Counted from the stretch's first letter, positions 36,110 through 46,899 are shown. The stretch is 64,000 bases of DNA from Diadema setosum (GCA_033980235.1 CM067070.1:27928627-27992626), one strand, 5' to 3'. Notes: a model not told the origin generated them from the letters alone. A program made the numbers and translations.

Positions 36110-36508
36110 CGTTTCCTTCTAATACGTGATACCAATATTCATACCTTGTAAACTGTTTCTTGCTCTTTTTGTAAATTCGTCATTTCTTTTACAATATCCT
36201 CAAGCCAGACTATGCATCAAATTCTCTCAATACAACTTGCAAAAAAAGTAACAAATTGCATGTATTGCTCCCATTTTCATCTGACTTTGAAACAGACCAG
36301 AAAAGAAAACAAAATAATTATAATATCCCATGTGCGTGACTTCTCTCTACAAAGTACAAGTGGTTAATAATGCCACCATCTTACAAATGACATCTCAATA
36401 ACATTTCTTACTGGAAACCATATTCAGGTTAGTGAACAGTCAAGACCTGGATACCATGTTCAGGTTTATGAGAAAATGAGATTGCTGGTGCAGACTTATA
36501 CTACTTAC

Positions 36509-36571
36509 ATTGAGGCAAATGACCAGACCAAGGACCAGAAGTCCGATGATACCCACTGTACTGCCCTGTTG
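36509..36571 (-). CDS. LAPTM4/DUF4728-like membrane protein, fourth visible exon
   Basis: 63 bp, phase 0 at both ends. Acceptor ATATTTAG before CAACAGGGCAGT, donor GTAAGT after CTCAAT. It encodes QQGSTVGIIGLLVLGLVICL plus N, which is a full membrane span. It sits only 17 bases from a GAAGAG-family MITE in the upstream intron. Confidence 0.7.
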
Positions 36572-36587
36572 CTAAATATAAAAAAAT

Positions 36588-36835
36588 GAAGAGTTTGTTT
36601 GCAAAAATCGATAAGTCCATATTTGCCAAATGGAGATATTTGCGATTAAATTTCAAGAAAAATAAAGAGAATAATAGGATTTTTTTTTGCTTCTTCAGAC
36701 CGTAACTTCAAAAATGTACCTTTATATGTAGTGACCAATGTATCATATAAAAACTATTATTTTGTACTTTATGACAGAGATCTTACTTCAATATCTTCAA
36801 AAATGGACTTATCGGTTTTTGCAAACAAACTCTTC
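36588..36835 (-). mobile_element. GAAGAG-family MITE, copy 4 (reversed)
   Basis: 248 bp with AAAT on both sides (36584-36587 and 36836-36839). Its right end, with the first bases of its flank, was later duplicated by the Penelope-like insertion next to it. Confidence 0.85.
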
Positions 36836-36840
36836 AAATA

Positions 36841-37981
36841 GACTGATGTAAATTTTTCTCATTCATCCAGTCGAAGTACAAGATCAAAGATTAGTTGAAT
36901 CAAGAAACTGGAAATAAACTCACTGTTGCGACGTTTCGCCAATTATCAATTGGCTTCTTCGGGCGAATGAAGCTCCCGATGATGGAATGGCCCTTAAATA
37001 GTGCGAGATTGTGCAGAGCGCACTGGACCTTGTCCAGCGCACGAAAGACGGCTTGGGATTTACGGATTTACGGCTTGGACCCATACGAACCAGTATCTTA
37101 ATTTCCAGTCACATCACCCCTTGGTTCACAAACTTGCAGTCATCAGGACCCTCTTCCACAGAACAGACACCATAGTTCACAGTCCACCTAAGGTTGAAAA
37201 AGAAAAGACCAACATCAAAAACGCCCTGGCTGGATGTGGATACCCAAACTGGGCATTCTCTAAAGCAGACACCCCGAAACGACAAAGCAAGAACACACAG
37301 AGAACCCACGGTACACAGGGACGGAAAGTCACCATCACTATCCCGTACGTGCGTGATCTGTCGGACAAGATCAAAAGGCTGTTTCAGAAACAGGGCATCA
37401 CTACTGCCTTCAAGCCCTACAACACATTAAGGCAGAGATTAGTTCACGTCAAGGACCGAGTCGCCAAAGAAAAACAGAGAAACGTAGTCTATGGCATCCG
37501 ATGTTCCCAGGAGGATTGCCATGATTTCTACATAGGGGAGACACAACAATCACTAAAAGCTCGCATGAACCAACACAGAAGACCCAGCAACTCAGAAAGC
37601 ATCCCGGATTCAGCAATATACACACACATCAATGCCAGCAAACATTCGTTTAACACCAATCAAGTGATTATTCTGGATAGAGAATCCAAGTGGTTTGAGA
37701 GGGGCGTCAAGGAAGCCATCTGGGAACGTGTGGAGAGACCTACACTTAACAAGAGAGGAGGTCTCCGCTTCAATTTATCGCACGCGTGGGACCGGGCCGT
37801 TCGCAAAATCCCAAGCCGTCTTTCGCGCGCTGGACAAGGTCCAGTGCGCTTTGCACAATCTCGCACTATTTAAGGGCCATTCCATCATCGGGAGCTTCAT
37901 TCGCCCGAAGACGCCAATTGATAATTGGCGAAACGTCGCAACAGTGAGTTTATTTCCAGTTTCTTGATTCAACTAATCTTT
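36841..37981 (+). mobile_element. Penelope-like element lacking reverse transcriptase
   Basis: 1141 bp, flanked by AAACTCTTCAAATA at 36827-36840 and 37982-37995, a 14-bp target duplication. Inside are 45 bp of leader, then a 176-bp terminal repeat (36886-37061) whose inverted copy is 37806-37981. Between them is a coding remnant with a GIY-YIG domain. Penelope-like elements carry terminal repeats and an RT plus GIY-YIG protein. Here the RT core is gone and the left repeat joins straight to the linker after the RT, so this is an internally deleted copy. It inserted in the intron at the end of MITE copy 4 and is younger than it. Confidence 0.8.
37085..37873 (+). pseudogene. Penelope-like GIY-YIG endonuclease fragment
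   Basis: The open frame runs from 37001 with no proper ATG; the family-like part begins with THTNQYLNFQSHHPLVHKL. Then come GCGYPNWAF and VVYGIRCSQEDCHDFYIGET (residues ~162-181 of the frame), a Cys pair within the GIY-YIG core, and SLKARMNQHRR with the catalytic Arg. KEAIWERVERPTLNKRGG carries the Glu and Asn of the motif, and FNLSHAWDR closes the domain. The endonuclease module looks intact by motif. The RT part, normally some 500 residues upstream, is absent. The 3' end of the frame runs into the right terminal repeat. It is probably inactive alone but could be mobilised or domesticated; there is no evidence for either. Confidence 0.8.
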
Positions 37982-38005
37982 AAACTCTTCAAATATAAAC
38001 AAGAC

Positions 38006-38035
38006 CTGGGCATACATCATGCACAAAGAGCTGAT
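38006..38035 (-). CDS. Possible 30-bp microexon of the tetraspan gene
   Basis: On the minus strand TTTTTTACTGGAG precedes ATCAGCTCTTTGTGCATGAT and the block ends GCCCAG before GTCTTG. It would add ISSLCMMYAQ in phase 0 between the third and fourth spans, where LAPTM4 has a loop beginning ISSL. The donor is poor and the gene reads correctly without it, so this is a weak call. Confidence 0.2.
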
Positions 38036-38039
38036 CTCC

Positions 38040-39330
38040 AGTAAAAAAGCCACCCATTTTATTCCCAATTCCACCTCTCTCACTTAACGAACGCAGAGAT
38101 ATAATTGTAGAAGCCACTTCAGAGAATGAAAATAACATGGACATTATTCTGTGGTGTGATGCCCTCATATCTCCTCTTTGTTCTACGAAGATACACACAC
38201 ATAATGTGCAATGTGATGCCTGTTTTTAAATTAACATTCCAGACGATTTTCATAATTTCACATCATGTAGTACATATATTGAAAGCTCCATGTATAGATT
38301 CGTGGAATTTATTTTTGTCCTTGAGCAGAGAAACCAGTAAGATGAAAATCTTAAACAATTACACTGAACAGTTTTGATGACATCAGGGTCTCATTTATTT
38401 CAGAAATGTAGCGATGTAATTCCATTACAATACCGCCTGCTCAACAAGTTCACCTGTGAAGAATCTATGCATGCCTTCTTCTTCTGTTCTGCTTCCTTGA
38501 GTCCCAACTCATACATTCGTATGGTGAGGCTGCTACGTCATCATCCATGTTCACTACAATTTGTTATAGATTTTGAAAACATCCTCATTCCTCATCGCAA
38601 TCACTATAAATTCTAAAACTCTGTACTCAGTATAACTGATTTATATTTGCTCAAATGTACAAGTCTGAAAATTATCCGGAGGTCCCCTTTGAAAGTGCCG
38701 TAACGAGATTACACACTCTCCGCAAGAGACAGACTTATTGGCCGGTCAATAAATATCTCATGACCTGTTGAAAATTTATTTCTAGAAGAACGATCCATGC
38801 CTTGAAAGAGTGAATTGCAAATGACTCTAAATAAGACAGATGGTTTGATTAATACAGTAATCTTCTTGACATCTGACATCATTGGTACTTGAATACACTT
38901 GTAAAGTGGTTTATCTCAGCATTATGTGATGTGCATATAAAACAGGCATTATCTATTCCTATATTGATTGTTTGTTGTGCATTGTTTCCTGTTTGTATAA
39001 TTTTCTATTTTCACTTCTTGTTAGTGCTTTGTGCACTTCATTGGATAGTGTTATTATAACCACTATTATTCTCATTTTTCTTATCATTACTATCATCATC
39101 ATTACATTGCAGTAATGACGACTTCACAGCTAAATGCTACTTGCTCGGTGCTGTTGCCGCTGAAAAGTGCTTTACCGGTAGAAAGTCAGTTGAATAAAAA
39201 ATGATTCTTTTTCTTTGCCAATGTTTCTAATATCCTAATATTCAATGCCTTTCCGTGTATGACATTGATACATACAAGTAAATGTGCTTACACACTGACA
39301 ACTGATAATAAAGTATGAACAGAAAAAGTA
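38040..39330. other. Intron sequence, no feature recognised
   Basis: AT-rich intron of the tetraspan gene. The open frames at 38126-38616 have no family features. Confidence 0.45.
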
Positions 39331-39336
39331 TCAAAT

Positions 39337-40060
39337 GTGACCCTGCACCAAAAAAAAAAAAAAAAAAAAAAAAAAACCAACAAAAAATCGCCAGACATGG
39401 AAATTCAGCTCAGGACAGATTCTGAAAGAGCAGACTCTATGCTTTCAAATAATGTATAACTTAATTCACATGCACTCTCATAAGTCCTAACCTATACCTA
39501 AATACTGGAAATAAAGGATACACTCTGGAAAAGTGTAAACTGAGAAAGGAGGTTCTGAAGTGCAGGATCTATTCAAGCCCTTAATCTTTTACCAAGCCAC
39601 GCTAGCTGTCCGATGAAAGGGACACAACACAGGATGTCATACACCGGAGCAACAACAATAAAGGGATTATCAGATTAAGCTGAAATTGAGCGTGTTATGT
39701 TAACGCATTCCGTCCATGATTAACGCCAACTTACAAAGCTGGAGCATTATTCTTTCAAAAGATATTAGACTTGAAAGTGAAGAGTGTACAAGGATTTCAA
39801 GAAATTAAAATGGGCCTCTAAAACCTACCTGATAATTCTACTCTCCCCCAAGAAGGGGTTGTAGAAAAACTGAGGAAAAACACACTTTCCCATTCGTGTT
39901 ATGATCCCAAACTTCAGCACATTGTAGAAGTGAGGTAGCTCTTGTAGAAAATATGAAAAAAAAAATCGAGATTGGCTTAGTTGACCCACTTTACCTTTTT
40001 TGAGTCCTCACGTAAAATCAAGGGGTGCGACATTTTGTTTGTTTTGTGATGCACGCTTAC
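39337..40060. mobile_element. GTGACC-family MITE, copy D (reversed)
   Basis: Starts GTGACCCTGCACC followed by a long A run and ends TTTGTGATGCACGCTTAC. Flanks AAAT/AAAC resemble a 4-bp duplication with one change. The interior is in reverse order compared with copy A. Its right end is about nine bases inside the intron from the donor of the exon at 40075-40161. Confidence 0.8.
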
Positions 40061-40074
40061 AAACGGAAACTTAC

Positions 40075-40161
40075 AATAATACGAAGAATCACTGCGAGGA
40101 TCTGAAGAACCAACAGGACAGACATGCAGATAATGTACGGCATGAACAGGAAACGTCGGTA
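40075..40161 (-). CDS. LAPTM4/DUF4728-like membrane protein, third visible exon
   Basis: 87 bp, phase 0 at both ends. Acceptor CCAATTCTCTCAG before TACCGACGT, donor GTAAGT after CGTATTATT. It encodes YRRF then LFMPYIICMSVLLVLQILAV then ILRII. A basic turn is followed by a membrane span with the Pro near its start that LAPTM4 proteins also have (LIPFF). Confidence 0.7.
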
Positions 40162-42849
40162 CTGAGAGAATTGGGAGAAAAACATCATTAGAGAGAAACG
40201 AAGAGGGAGACACATACAAAGACATTTGTGATCACTATGGTATACTTTAACGTGAAATAATGCAATATAGGGTATCCATGGGCAAATAAAAAGAAAGAAA
40301 CAAAGAAAGAAAATGATTTCTACAGTATCCTTTACAAGTGAGGCACTCATTATCTTGAATAATACACAAATTCACTTAAGATTACAGCTGTATACATTGT
40401 TTTTGCTCTGTTGAACTTGTATATATCTGATTCAATAATTCACTCAGGCTTGCAGGATATGCCAGGACATCTTTGTCATTAATATAAGTTATAATTGAGC
40501 ACGGTCTAATTGCATCGCTTGCTTGGAGAATTACCACAGGACCTATTCATCAAACGAAAATAACATGAAAATGTATAATTTGTAACCATCTACAGATCCC
40601 CAAGTAGTGTGACTGCAGGTATCGAAATGATTCTAACTTTGAAGGATCTTCTATCTTTCTTTTGCCCACATTCACAACTAGCTATTAGGTAAGGAGAAAA
40701 TGTCATTTTGACTAAAGTAACTGTGTTCTTTACTGATTTGATGGTGCTACATAAATAACAATGTTCTTCCTTCACAACCTACACTCTGAATAAAAAATAA
40801 CCGTCGACATGAAATTACAGGCCAGTATTGCTTTGTCAGCACGTGTCATTATGTTGAAGGAGCACTTCAAAGTTGATGGGGGGGGGGGGGGCATTGGATA
40901 GGACTTGGGCACTGATCAGAGACTACAACACAAAGCACCCTCTGATCTGAAGATTCTCCCGCCCGAAACCCCTTGCAAACGGGAGACTCCAAGTTGATGT
41001 GTGCGAAGAGCGAAGTTCCTAGGGTTCTAGATGTTCTCTGGTGCTACCTAAGGCTTATTTTTAACATACAATAGCAATAAGTAAGAAATCATTTTCAGCG
41101 GGAGACACAGAGCCAGGGAGGGAGAAATCAAATCTCAAGCGGGAGAACGGGAGATTTTGCAAAAATGGACTTTCGGCGGGAGATTTCCCGTCGAAAACGG
41201 GAGAGTTTGAGTCTCTGACTCATGGATAACAAAGTCTAATCTAACAGCACAAGTGGTCAACAATTTGGAGTACATACAATAAATTGATTGCAGTTTTCAA
41301 AGAGGGCGACTAGGGTATACAGTCAAACTTGACTAAGTCAAAAACTTGCCCAAGTCAAAGTTAAAGAAAAGTCTCAATTTTTTTCTATATTTCTTTCAAA
41401 TAATCTGTCACTAACCGTGAAATCGAAATTTAACAGTCAAATTTGGGTTATGCTGAAGATAATTTCATTCTCATTTAATGGTTATTTCCATTGCAAAAAT
41501 CAAAATAATATCTCTTTTTCCTTCGTACTTTTTAAAAAATGGAAGCAAAGCATTCTTGCATTCTGTCATAAACACACGAGGAAATATATTGTTTTTCTAG
41601 TGAAATACCAAGGGACTAATTCAAGTTAATTCTCCCCTCTATTCTTGAGGTCCAGTTGAGCAGAACTTCAAGTACATGCACCAGGGTAGATGTCCAGGCG
41701 GGACACATTGCGCTTTTGAAAAAAAAAAAAAAAAACAACAACAACACACACATACAAACAAATACAATCAGGTACCAGTCGCAGCGGACGACCGTAATGA
41801 ACTCGCCCGAAACCCACAAAACGTTTTAAAATTTTTAAACGTCATCAAGGCACTCAATTTTTCACCGAAATTTAAACTAAAATCACTGAAACTTTCAGTA
41901 TTGACGTAAAATGCCAGTATCTATCCACATATGGAAAATCACGTCAAATGATTACATACTTTTTTATGTTATATAACATTTCATGTTTCATTGTCTGGGA
42001 AAATTATCTTCCGATTATTTCCAGACACATTTGGTCACATGACTAAATATTCATTAAACTTAGCATACATATTCATAAGACATGTGCAGACGTTGGTGAA
42101 ATCTGATGGCTTTGCCGAAGACCTATTTTTGAAGTTACACGTGAAAATAAATGAGTTATTTTGTCAGAACTCTCTAATAGTGCTGTAGTGCAGGAGGAGA
42201 AAACGAGAATAATGACGTCATACTTTAAGAAAACTGATTTGCGCTTGCGCAATAAATGGACGTTCCACTCCGCACAGATCCAGCGAGCTGACCGGTCGAT
42301 GCCACTTTATGTGCAATGCGAGTGGCTAGTAAACAGAGTATACTCATAAAAAAGTGCGGATCGCGGAGTGTCAATGTAGTAGTAGAATACTGGTGAGGAC
42401 TCCTGATCGCACCTCATTAACGATTGCTTAATTTGTCTGAATTGGTCTAAAGATAGAAGAAAAATATATGAATATCTTCCAGCTATGATACCACTTGTAA
42501 AGTCATGACAATGGATCATTCGGTCTTCACGAAGATTATACTGCACTAACAATATGACTATACGAATTCCCGGCAAGAGTAACAATCATTGTACAATGGC
42601 ATATGTCCACGATGGAAACACACACAAAAAAAAAAAAAGAATGTGGGTGCATGGGACTGTAACCCGTCTTCTCGTGCGGGGAAAGACTACGAAATTTTGT
42701 GCTCGGAACGATCGAGAAAGTGCACCTCTTTTGATTATTTCCAGGATTTTCCTTACGCATAACTTCTAGAATGTGATTTCTTAAGAGTTCCCTAAAGAAT
42801 TGTGGATAGTAACATACTTCATGAAATTCTTCCGTCGAGATGTTTTCAT
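40162..42849. other. Intron sequence, mostly unrecognised
   Basis: At 40911-41221 there is a GGGAGA-rich block bounded by TCAGAGACT and AGTCTCTGA, possibly a small inverted-repeat element. At 41317, TATACAGTCAAACTTGACTAAGTC resembles a pogo-type end without a visible partner. G12 run near 40880. No gene. Confidence 0.4.
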
Positions 42850-43237
42850 TGCAACTGATTGACAAATTGCCCAACATCGACGTAAATAAGCACTGAATTG
42901 ATCAGTGTTTTAGTAGTAGCCATGATAAAAAATCATGGGCGTACATACTCGAGCAGGATTCGAACCTACGACCTCCTGATCACCGGACAGGCGTCATGAA
43001 TTTGAATAACAAAGCAGTACCCGCTGCATGCTATAAGGATTAGAACCAACACTTGCTGTCGGGCGAAAGCTCGGTGGTCTAGTGGAGATGACGCCTGTCC
43101 GGTGATCAGGAGGTCGTAGGTTCGAATCCTGCTCGAGTATGTACGCCCATGATTTTTTATCATGGCTACTACTATAAAACACTGATCAATTCAGTGCTTA
43201 TTTACGTCGATGTAGGGCAATTTGTCAATCAGTTGCA
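42850..43237. mobile_element. Foldback element with tRNA-Asp-like arms
   Basis: Inverted arms of about 150 bp (42850-42998 and 43088-43237) flank an 89-bp centre. Each arm contains the 3' half of a tRNA-like sequence; the 5' half, with box A, lies in the centre next to the right arm. AGTAACATACTT occurs on both sides (about 42808 and 43238), though 30 bases away from the left arm. No protein-coding frame of interest. Confidence 0.8.
43068..43140 (+). ncRNA. tRNA-Asp-like sequence (SINE head or tRNA pseudogene)
   Basis: Box A TGGTCTAGTGG (43075-43085) and box B GGTTCGAATCC (43119-43129) both match the RNA polymerase III consensus. A fold is possible: acceptor stem 6 of 7 pairs, D stem 4 pairs, an anticodon stem with one mismatch and a loop CTGTCCG giving GUC (Asp), and a T stem with all 5 pairs. 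The variable region is too long and the acceptor stem imperfect, so it is more likely SINE-derived than a working tRNA. An inverted partial copy is at 42950-42998. Confidence 0.6.
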
Positions 43238-43260
43238 GTAACATACTTGTAAGACTTTAG

Positions 43261-43756
43261 CAACTATTTCTGCCAATTAGGCCTACTTTTTCGTTTTAAA
43301 GGTATACTTTTCCCCCATTTTTGTATTTTTTTTCGTCAATATTCAAAAACTGTAACGTAATGATGAGCCAGAATGAGGGTTTACCTAACATTGGGCTCTA
43401 AAAGGTCGTTGACCCCTGTCTGTGACCTTTGACTTGTGATGACCTTTAACTCGCCAAGGGACCATTCAAGTTTGGTCACAAACGGACATACTGATGAAAA
43501 GATTTCAGCAACTATTTCTGCCAATTAGGCCTATTTTTTCGTTTTAAACGTAAACTTTTCCCCCATTTTTTGATTTTTTTTTCGTCAATATTCAAAAACT
43601 GTAACGTAATGATGAGCCAGAATGAGGGTTTACCTAAACGTTGGGCCCTAAAATTTCGTTGACCCCTGCCTGAAACCTTTGACCGTGTTATGACCGTAAC
43701 TCCCGAAGGGACGTCTACCATCCAAGTGTGGTAACAAACGGGCATATCCATCAACA
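43261..43756. repeat. 248-bp tandem duplication, two copies
   Basis: CAACTATTTCTGCCAATTAG starts at 43261 and 43509. Copies share CGTCAATATTCAAAAACTGT, AATGATGAGCCAGAATGAGG and TTGACCCCTG. A degraded third follows to about 43900, then GACGGACGGACG...GCCGTAGGCGG to 43999, a repeat ending common in this window. Confidence 0.85.
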
Positions 43757-44046
43757 GTTATGGGCAATAATCGAACGCGCCGTAAATAAACTTAACATTG
43801 GGCCCTAAAGTTCATAGACCCCTACTTGTGACTTTGCCCTCGAGGTGACCTTTATTTTGGTAAATGTGTTACTTTGTATAACCACTCTTCCCTCCAAGTT
43901 TGATTGAAATCAAACTCTTCAATAGAGAGATATTCAAGTGTTTTTTTGTCTAGTGTTATGGACGGACGGACGACGGACGGACAGACGCCGTAGGCGGTCC
44001 TTTAGTCTCCCCGCACCTCCGATAGCTCGAAAAAAAAAAAAGAACT

Positions 44047-44294
44047 GAAGAGTTTGTTTGCAAAAACCGATAAGTCCATATTTGCCAAATGGAGATATTT
44101 GCGATAAAAGGTCAAGAAAAATAAAGAGAATATTAAGAAAAATTTTGCTTCTTTTGACCATAACTTCAAACATGTACTTTTATTATGTAGTGACCAAACT
44201 ATCATTTAAAAGGTATTATTTTGTACTTTATGACAGAGACCGTACTTCAAAATCTTTAAAAATGGACTTATCGGTTTTTGCGAACAAACTCTTC
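44047..44294 (-). mobile_element. GAAGAG-family MITE, copy 5 (reversed)
   Basis: 248 bp, AACT on both sides, terminal repeats as in the other four copies. The frame seen in copies 1 and 2 is broken here. Confidence 0.85.
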
Positions 44295-44313
44295 AACTAC
44301 AACTAATTCAATC

Positions 44314-44589
44314 TTGAAAATGCAACCATTTGTTTCCTCTGGAGGAACAGGGACTATTGTAACATGAACCTAAAGCAAAAATCTTCTAGTTTCAGAAACC
44401 TCCTGCAGAAAATTGACACGACACTTCAGCAACATTTTGTAGGCCTTTGATTGTTCACCTAGCCCCCAAATTCTGAAAATATAGACAAATCTCCAAGGAA
44501 AAGCTGAAAACATGTTGCAAGTTTGCAACTCTTTCTTCTCATAGAGAGTATAATTATGACACAAATGCGTACACACATACACACATACA

Positions 44590-44625
<36 letters not shown>

Positions 44626-45700
44626 AGATTTCCTTCTTTACATAATTTATGGAGCAAATCACATCTATATTTAATAACTCAATACCCCCTCCCCCACAAT
44701 CTTAAGAACTCTTAGAAAAACAATGTATTCAATTTCAGGATGTGTTGCCATAGCGCCAGGCACTTACGCGTTGTTTTTAGATTCCTAATCATCCACAGAC
44801 TCAACTACTCAAGGATATTTCCTTCTTCAGAATTGGGTAGCAATTCTTATACCCGGTGAACAGATATTTTCTACTATAGTGCTAACTAAACGTGTAAAAT
44901 GGTATAGAATTCTACTCTGAGACACATCAAGTGATGTTTTGCACAGCAGCAGTCTTATCTAAAATGCTAGGTAAGTGGTATGCAATATCAGGATTTTTTT
45001 TTTTTTTAATGCTGCATCTGAACTTCAAAGCCCAGTTTTTCAAACTTGTGATTTTTCTCAGTCACCACTTTCCTACCCTATTAATGGCAGGTTGCGCTCC
45101 AGAAAAAGTAGGGCATACGTATTTATGTACAATTTGAAAAACAAAGAATAAAATAATATTGACCTTTTTTGACATAAGAAAATGCATGGTTTTTACAATT
45201 TTCAATGACATACTGCTGTGTCTGCATGTTAAAAAAGAAAAAAAGAGTGATAGCAAAAAATTCACTCCAAAAGTAAATTTCAGTGCAAGAAGTCATGCAT
45301 CAACACATATAATTAATCTATCATTTTGAAATGCAAGGAAAAAGAATTCTACATGCAATACAGTTGAAACACCTGTACAATTTCTATTGCTAAGAGTCTT
45401 GGAATGTACTTCCCTGCAGCTCTGGAAATGCACATGAAAAAAGTGCACAACCACATGACTCTTGTCAAACGTTGTCATGCACAGCCTTAAAGAGAATGCG
45501 CTCACCTCCCACATCATGCTATGGAATGATAGCCGACAGGAAACTGCAGGGTCACAATTACTGGAGATACTTGGCACAGTTCTAGTAGCAATTAACATCA
45601 ACTCAACGTCACTGCCACAACTCATTCAACTGAAGACTATTAACCCTCAACGAATACATGAATTCAGTGAACACACAAATAGTATGACATATCAATAGAG
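44314..45700. repeat. Intronic duplication, copy A
   Basis: Matches 48083-49480 by eye: TGCAACCA.TT.CCTCT.GAGG, CTAAAGCAAAAATCTTCTAG then TTTCAGAAACC.CCTG, ATAATTTATGGA.CA and ACGCGTTGTTTTTA.ATTCCT, then CATCCACAGACTCAACTACT. A (CA)n microsatellite at 44596-44623 corresponds to (CATA)n in copy B. Belongs to the 8.9-kb and 10.9-kb neighbourhood of the tetraspan gene's second intron. Confidence 0.75.
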
Positions 45701-45790
45701 TTAATATTTTTATGGACAGTGTTATTCCTCCTGCATTAAATGCTCTTTCAATACACGAGAAAAAATAGAAATGTCTCTATGGCGACATGT

Positions 45791-46871
45791 ATGCCTCCGC
45801 CATAATGCATGATTCTCCTAATAGGCTTTTAGTATATGTGGACAATGTATGATTACATTTTCACAAAATTGGCAAAATATTAAAATGACAAGTTTGTCAC
45901 AAATGTGTTGAATGTTCACCTTCCTTGACCTAGATTTGATTGGAAGAATAGGAATGCATGGGTTTGGGGATCTAAGGACTTTAACTTGACTTTAACCATT
46001 CATAAATTTATGCATGAAAGGCATTGAGTAATTTTCAAGGTGTGGAGAAAAATTGCAATTTCTGTATTTACAGTACATTATTACCATTTTCATCTGCCCT
46101 TTGACCGTAGCATTCATAGGATAATCACTGTCAGGCAGAACATGCATAAATATGTAGTATGTTTCAAAATAACTTGAGCCACTTTCGAGATGTGGAGGAA
46201 AAAGTTAGTTCAGTACTTTCCCTTGATCTTTGACCTTTTAACCTTTGAGGCAAACTAAAAAAGAAAAAAAAAGAAAGTCTCCAGAGAATCTCCATTAGTT
46301 TATACATGCATACACCAAGTGTAAAAAATGATAATAATCCTGCTGGCATTGCATAAATATGACGGAAATAGTAAAATTTTGAAGTGTTGCCCTTTACCTT
46401 TGACCCCTGACTTTTGATCCCTTAATCACTGCCAGTCAGTACATCATGTTCTATGAAGACACCTTGAACAATTTCCAAGGTACGGAGAAAAAAAAGTGAA
46501 GTTTTAATATTTTACTTTACCTTTTGACCTTTGACGTCATGACCCCAAACTTTTACCAGAGAATCTTAATTAGGTAATACATGTATACACTAAGTTTCAA
46601 GAAAATATCTTCAGGCATTGCATAGATATGGGGGAAATAGTGAAATTTTACGTATTTGACCTTGACCTTTGTCCTTTGACCTCGAACATGTGCCCCCAAA
46701 AGTTGATAGGCACAACTTCACCTCCTAATACGCATACATGCCAAATTTCATTAGGATACCTCAAAAGGCTTTTTAGTTACAATGTCCACAAAATTCAGTA
46801 CGGACGGATGGAAGGACGGACGGACAACCCGAAAACATAACGCCTCCGGCACCACTTCGTGGCGGAGGCAT
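45791..46871. mobile_element. Element with ATGCCTCCGCCA ends and TGACCTTTGACC repeats
   Basis: Left ATGCCTCCGCCA (45791-45802), right TGGCGGAGGCAT (46860-46871), exact 12-bp inverted termini. Inside, several diverged units each hold TTGACCTTTGACC-like text, then ATACATG, CCAAATTTCA/CTAAGTTTCAAG and GGCATTGCATA.ATATG. GGACGGACGGACAACCCG precedes the right end. No transposase. It separates copy A from its continuation at 46900. Confidence 0.65.
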
Positions 46872-46899
46872 AAAAATAAGGTGGAATAATGCTCCCATT

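Noticed and set aside
37660..37972. Minus-strand frames over the Penelope-like element
   Set aside because: They repeat the frames in the left terminal repeat because the ends are inverted. They are shadows of the GIY-YIG frame and repeats.
38380..38616. Another exon of the tetraspan gene
   Set aside because: No acceptor and donor with compatible phase on the minus strand; the plus-strand frame has no family features.
43068..43140. A working tRNA-Asp gene
   Set aside because: Variable region too long, acceptor stem and anticodon stem imperfect, and located in a foldback element. Kept only as tRNA-like.
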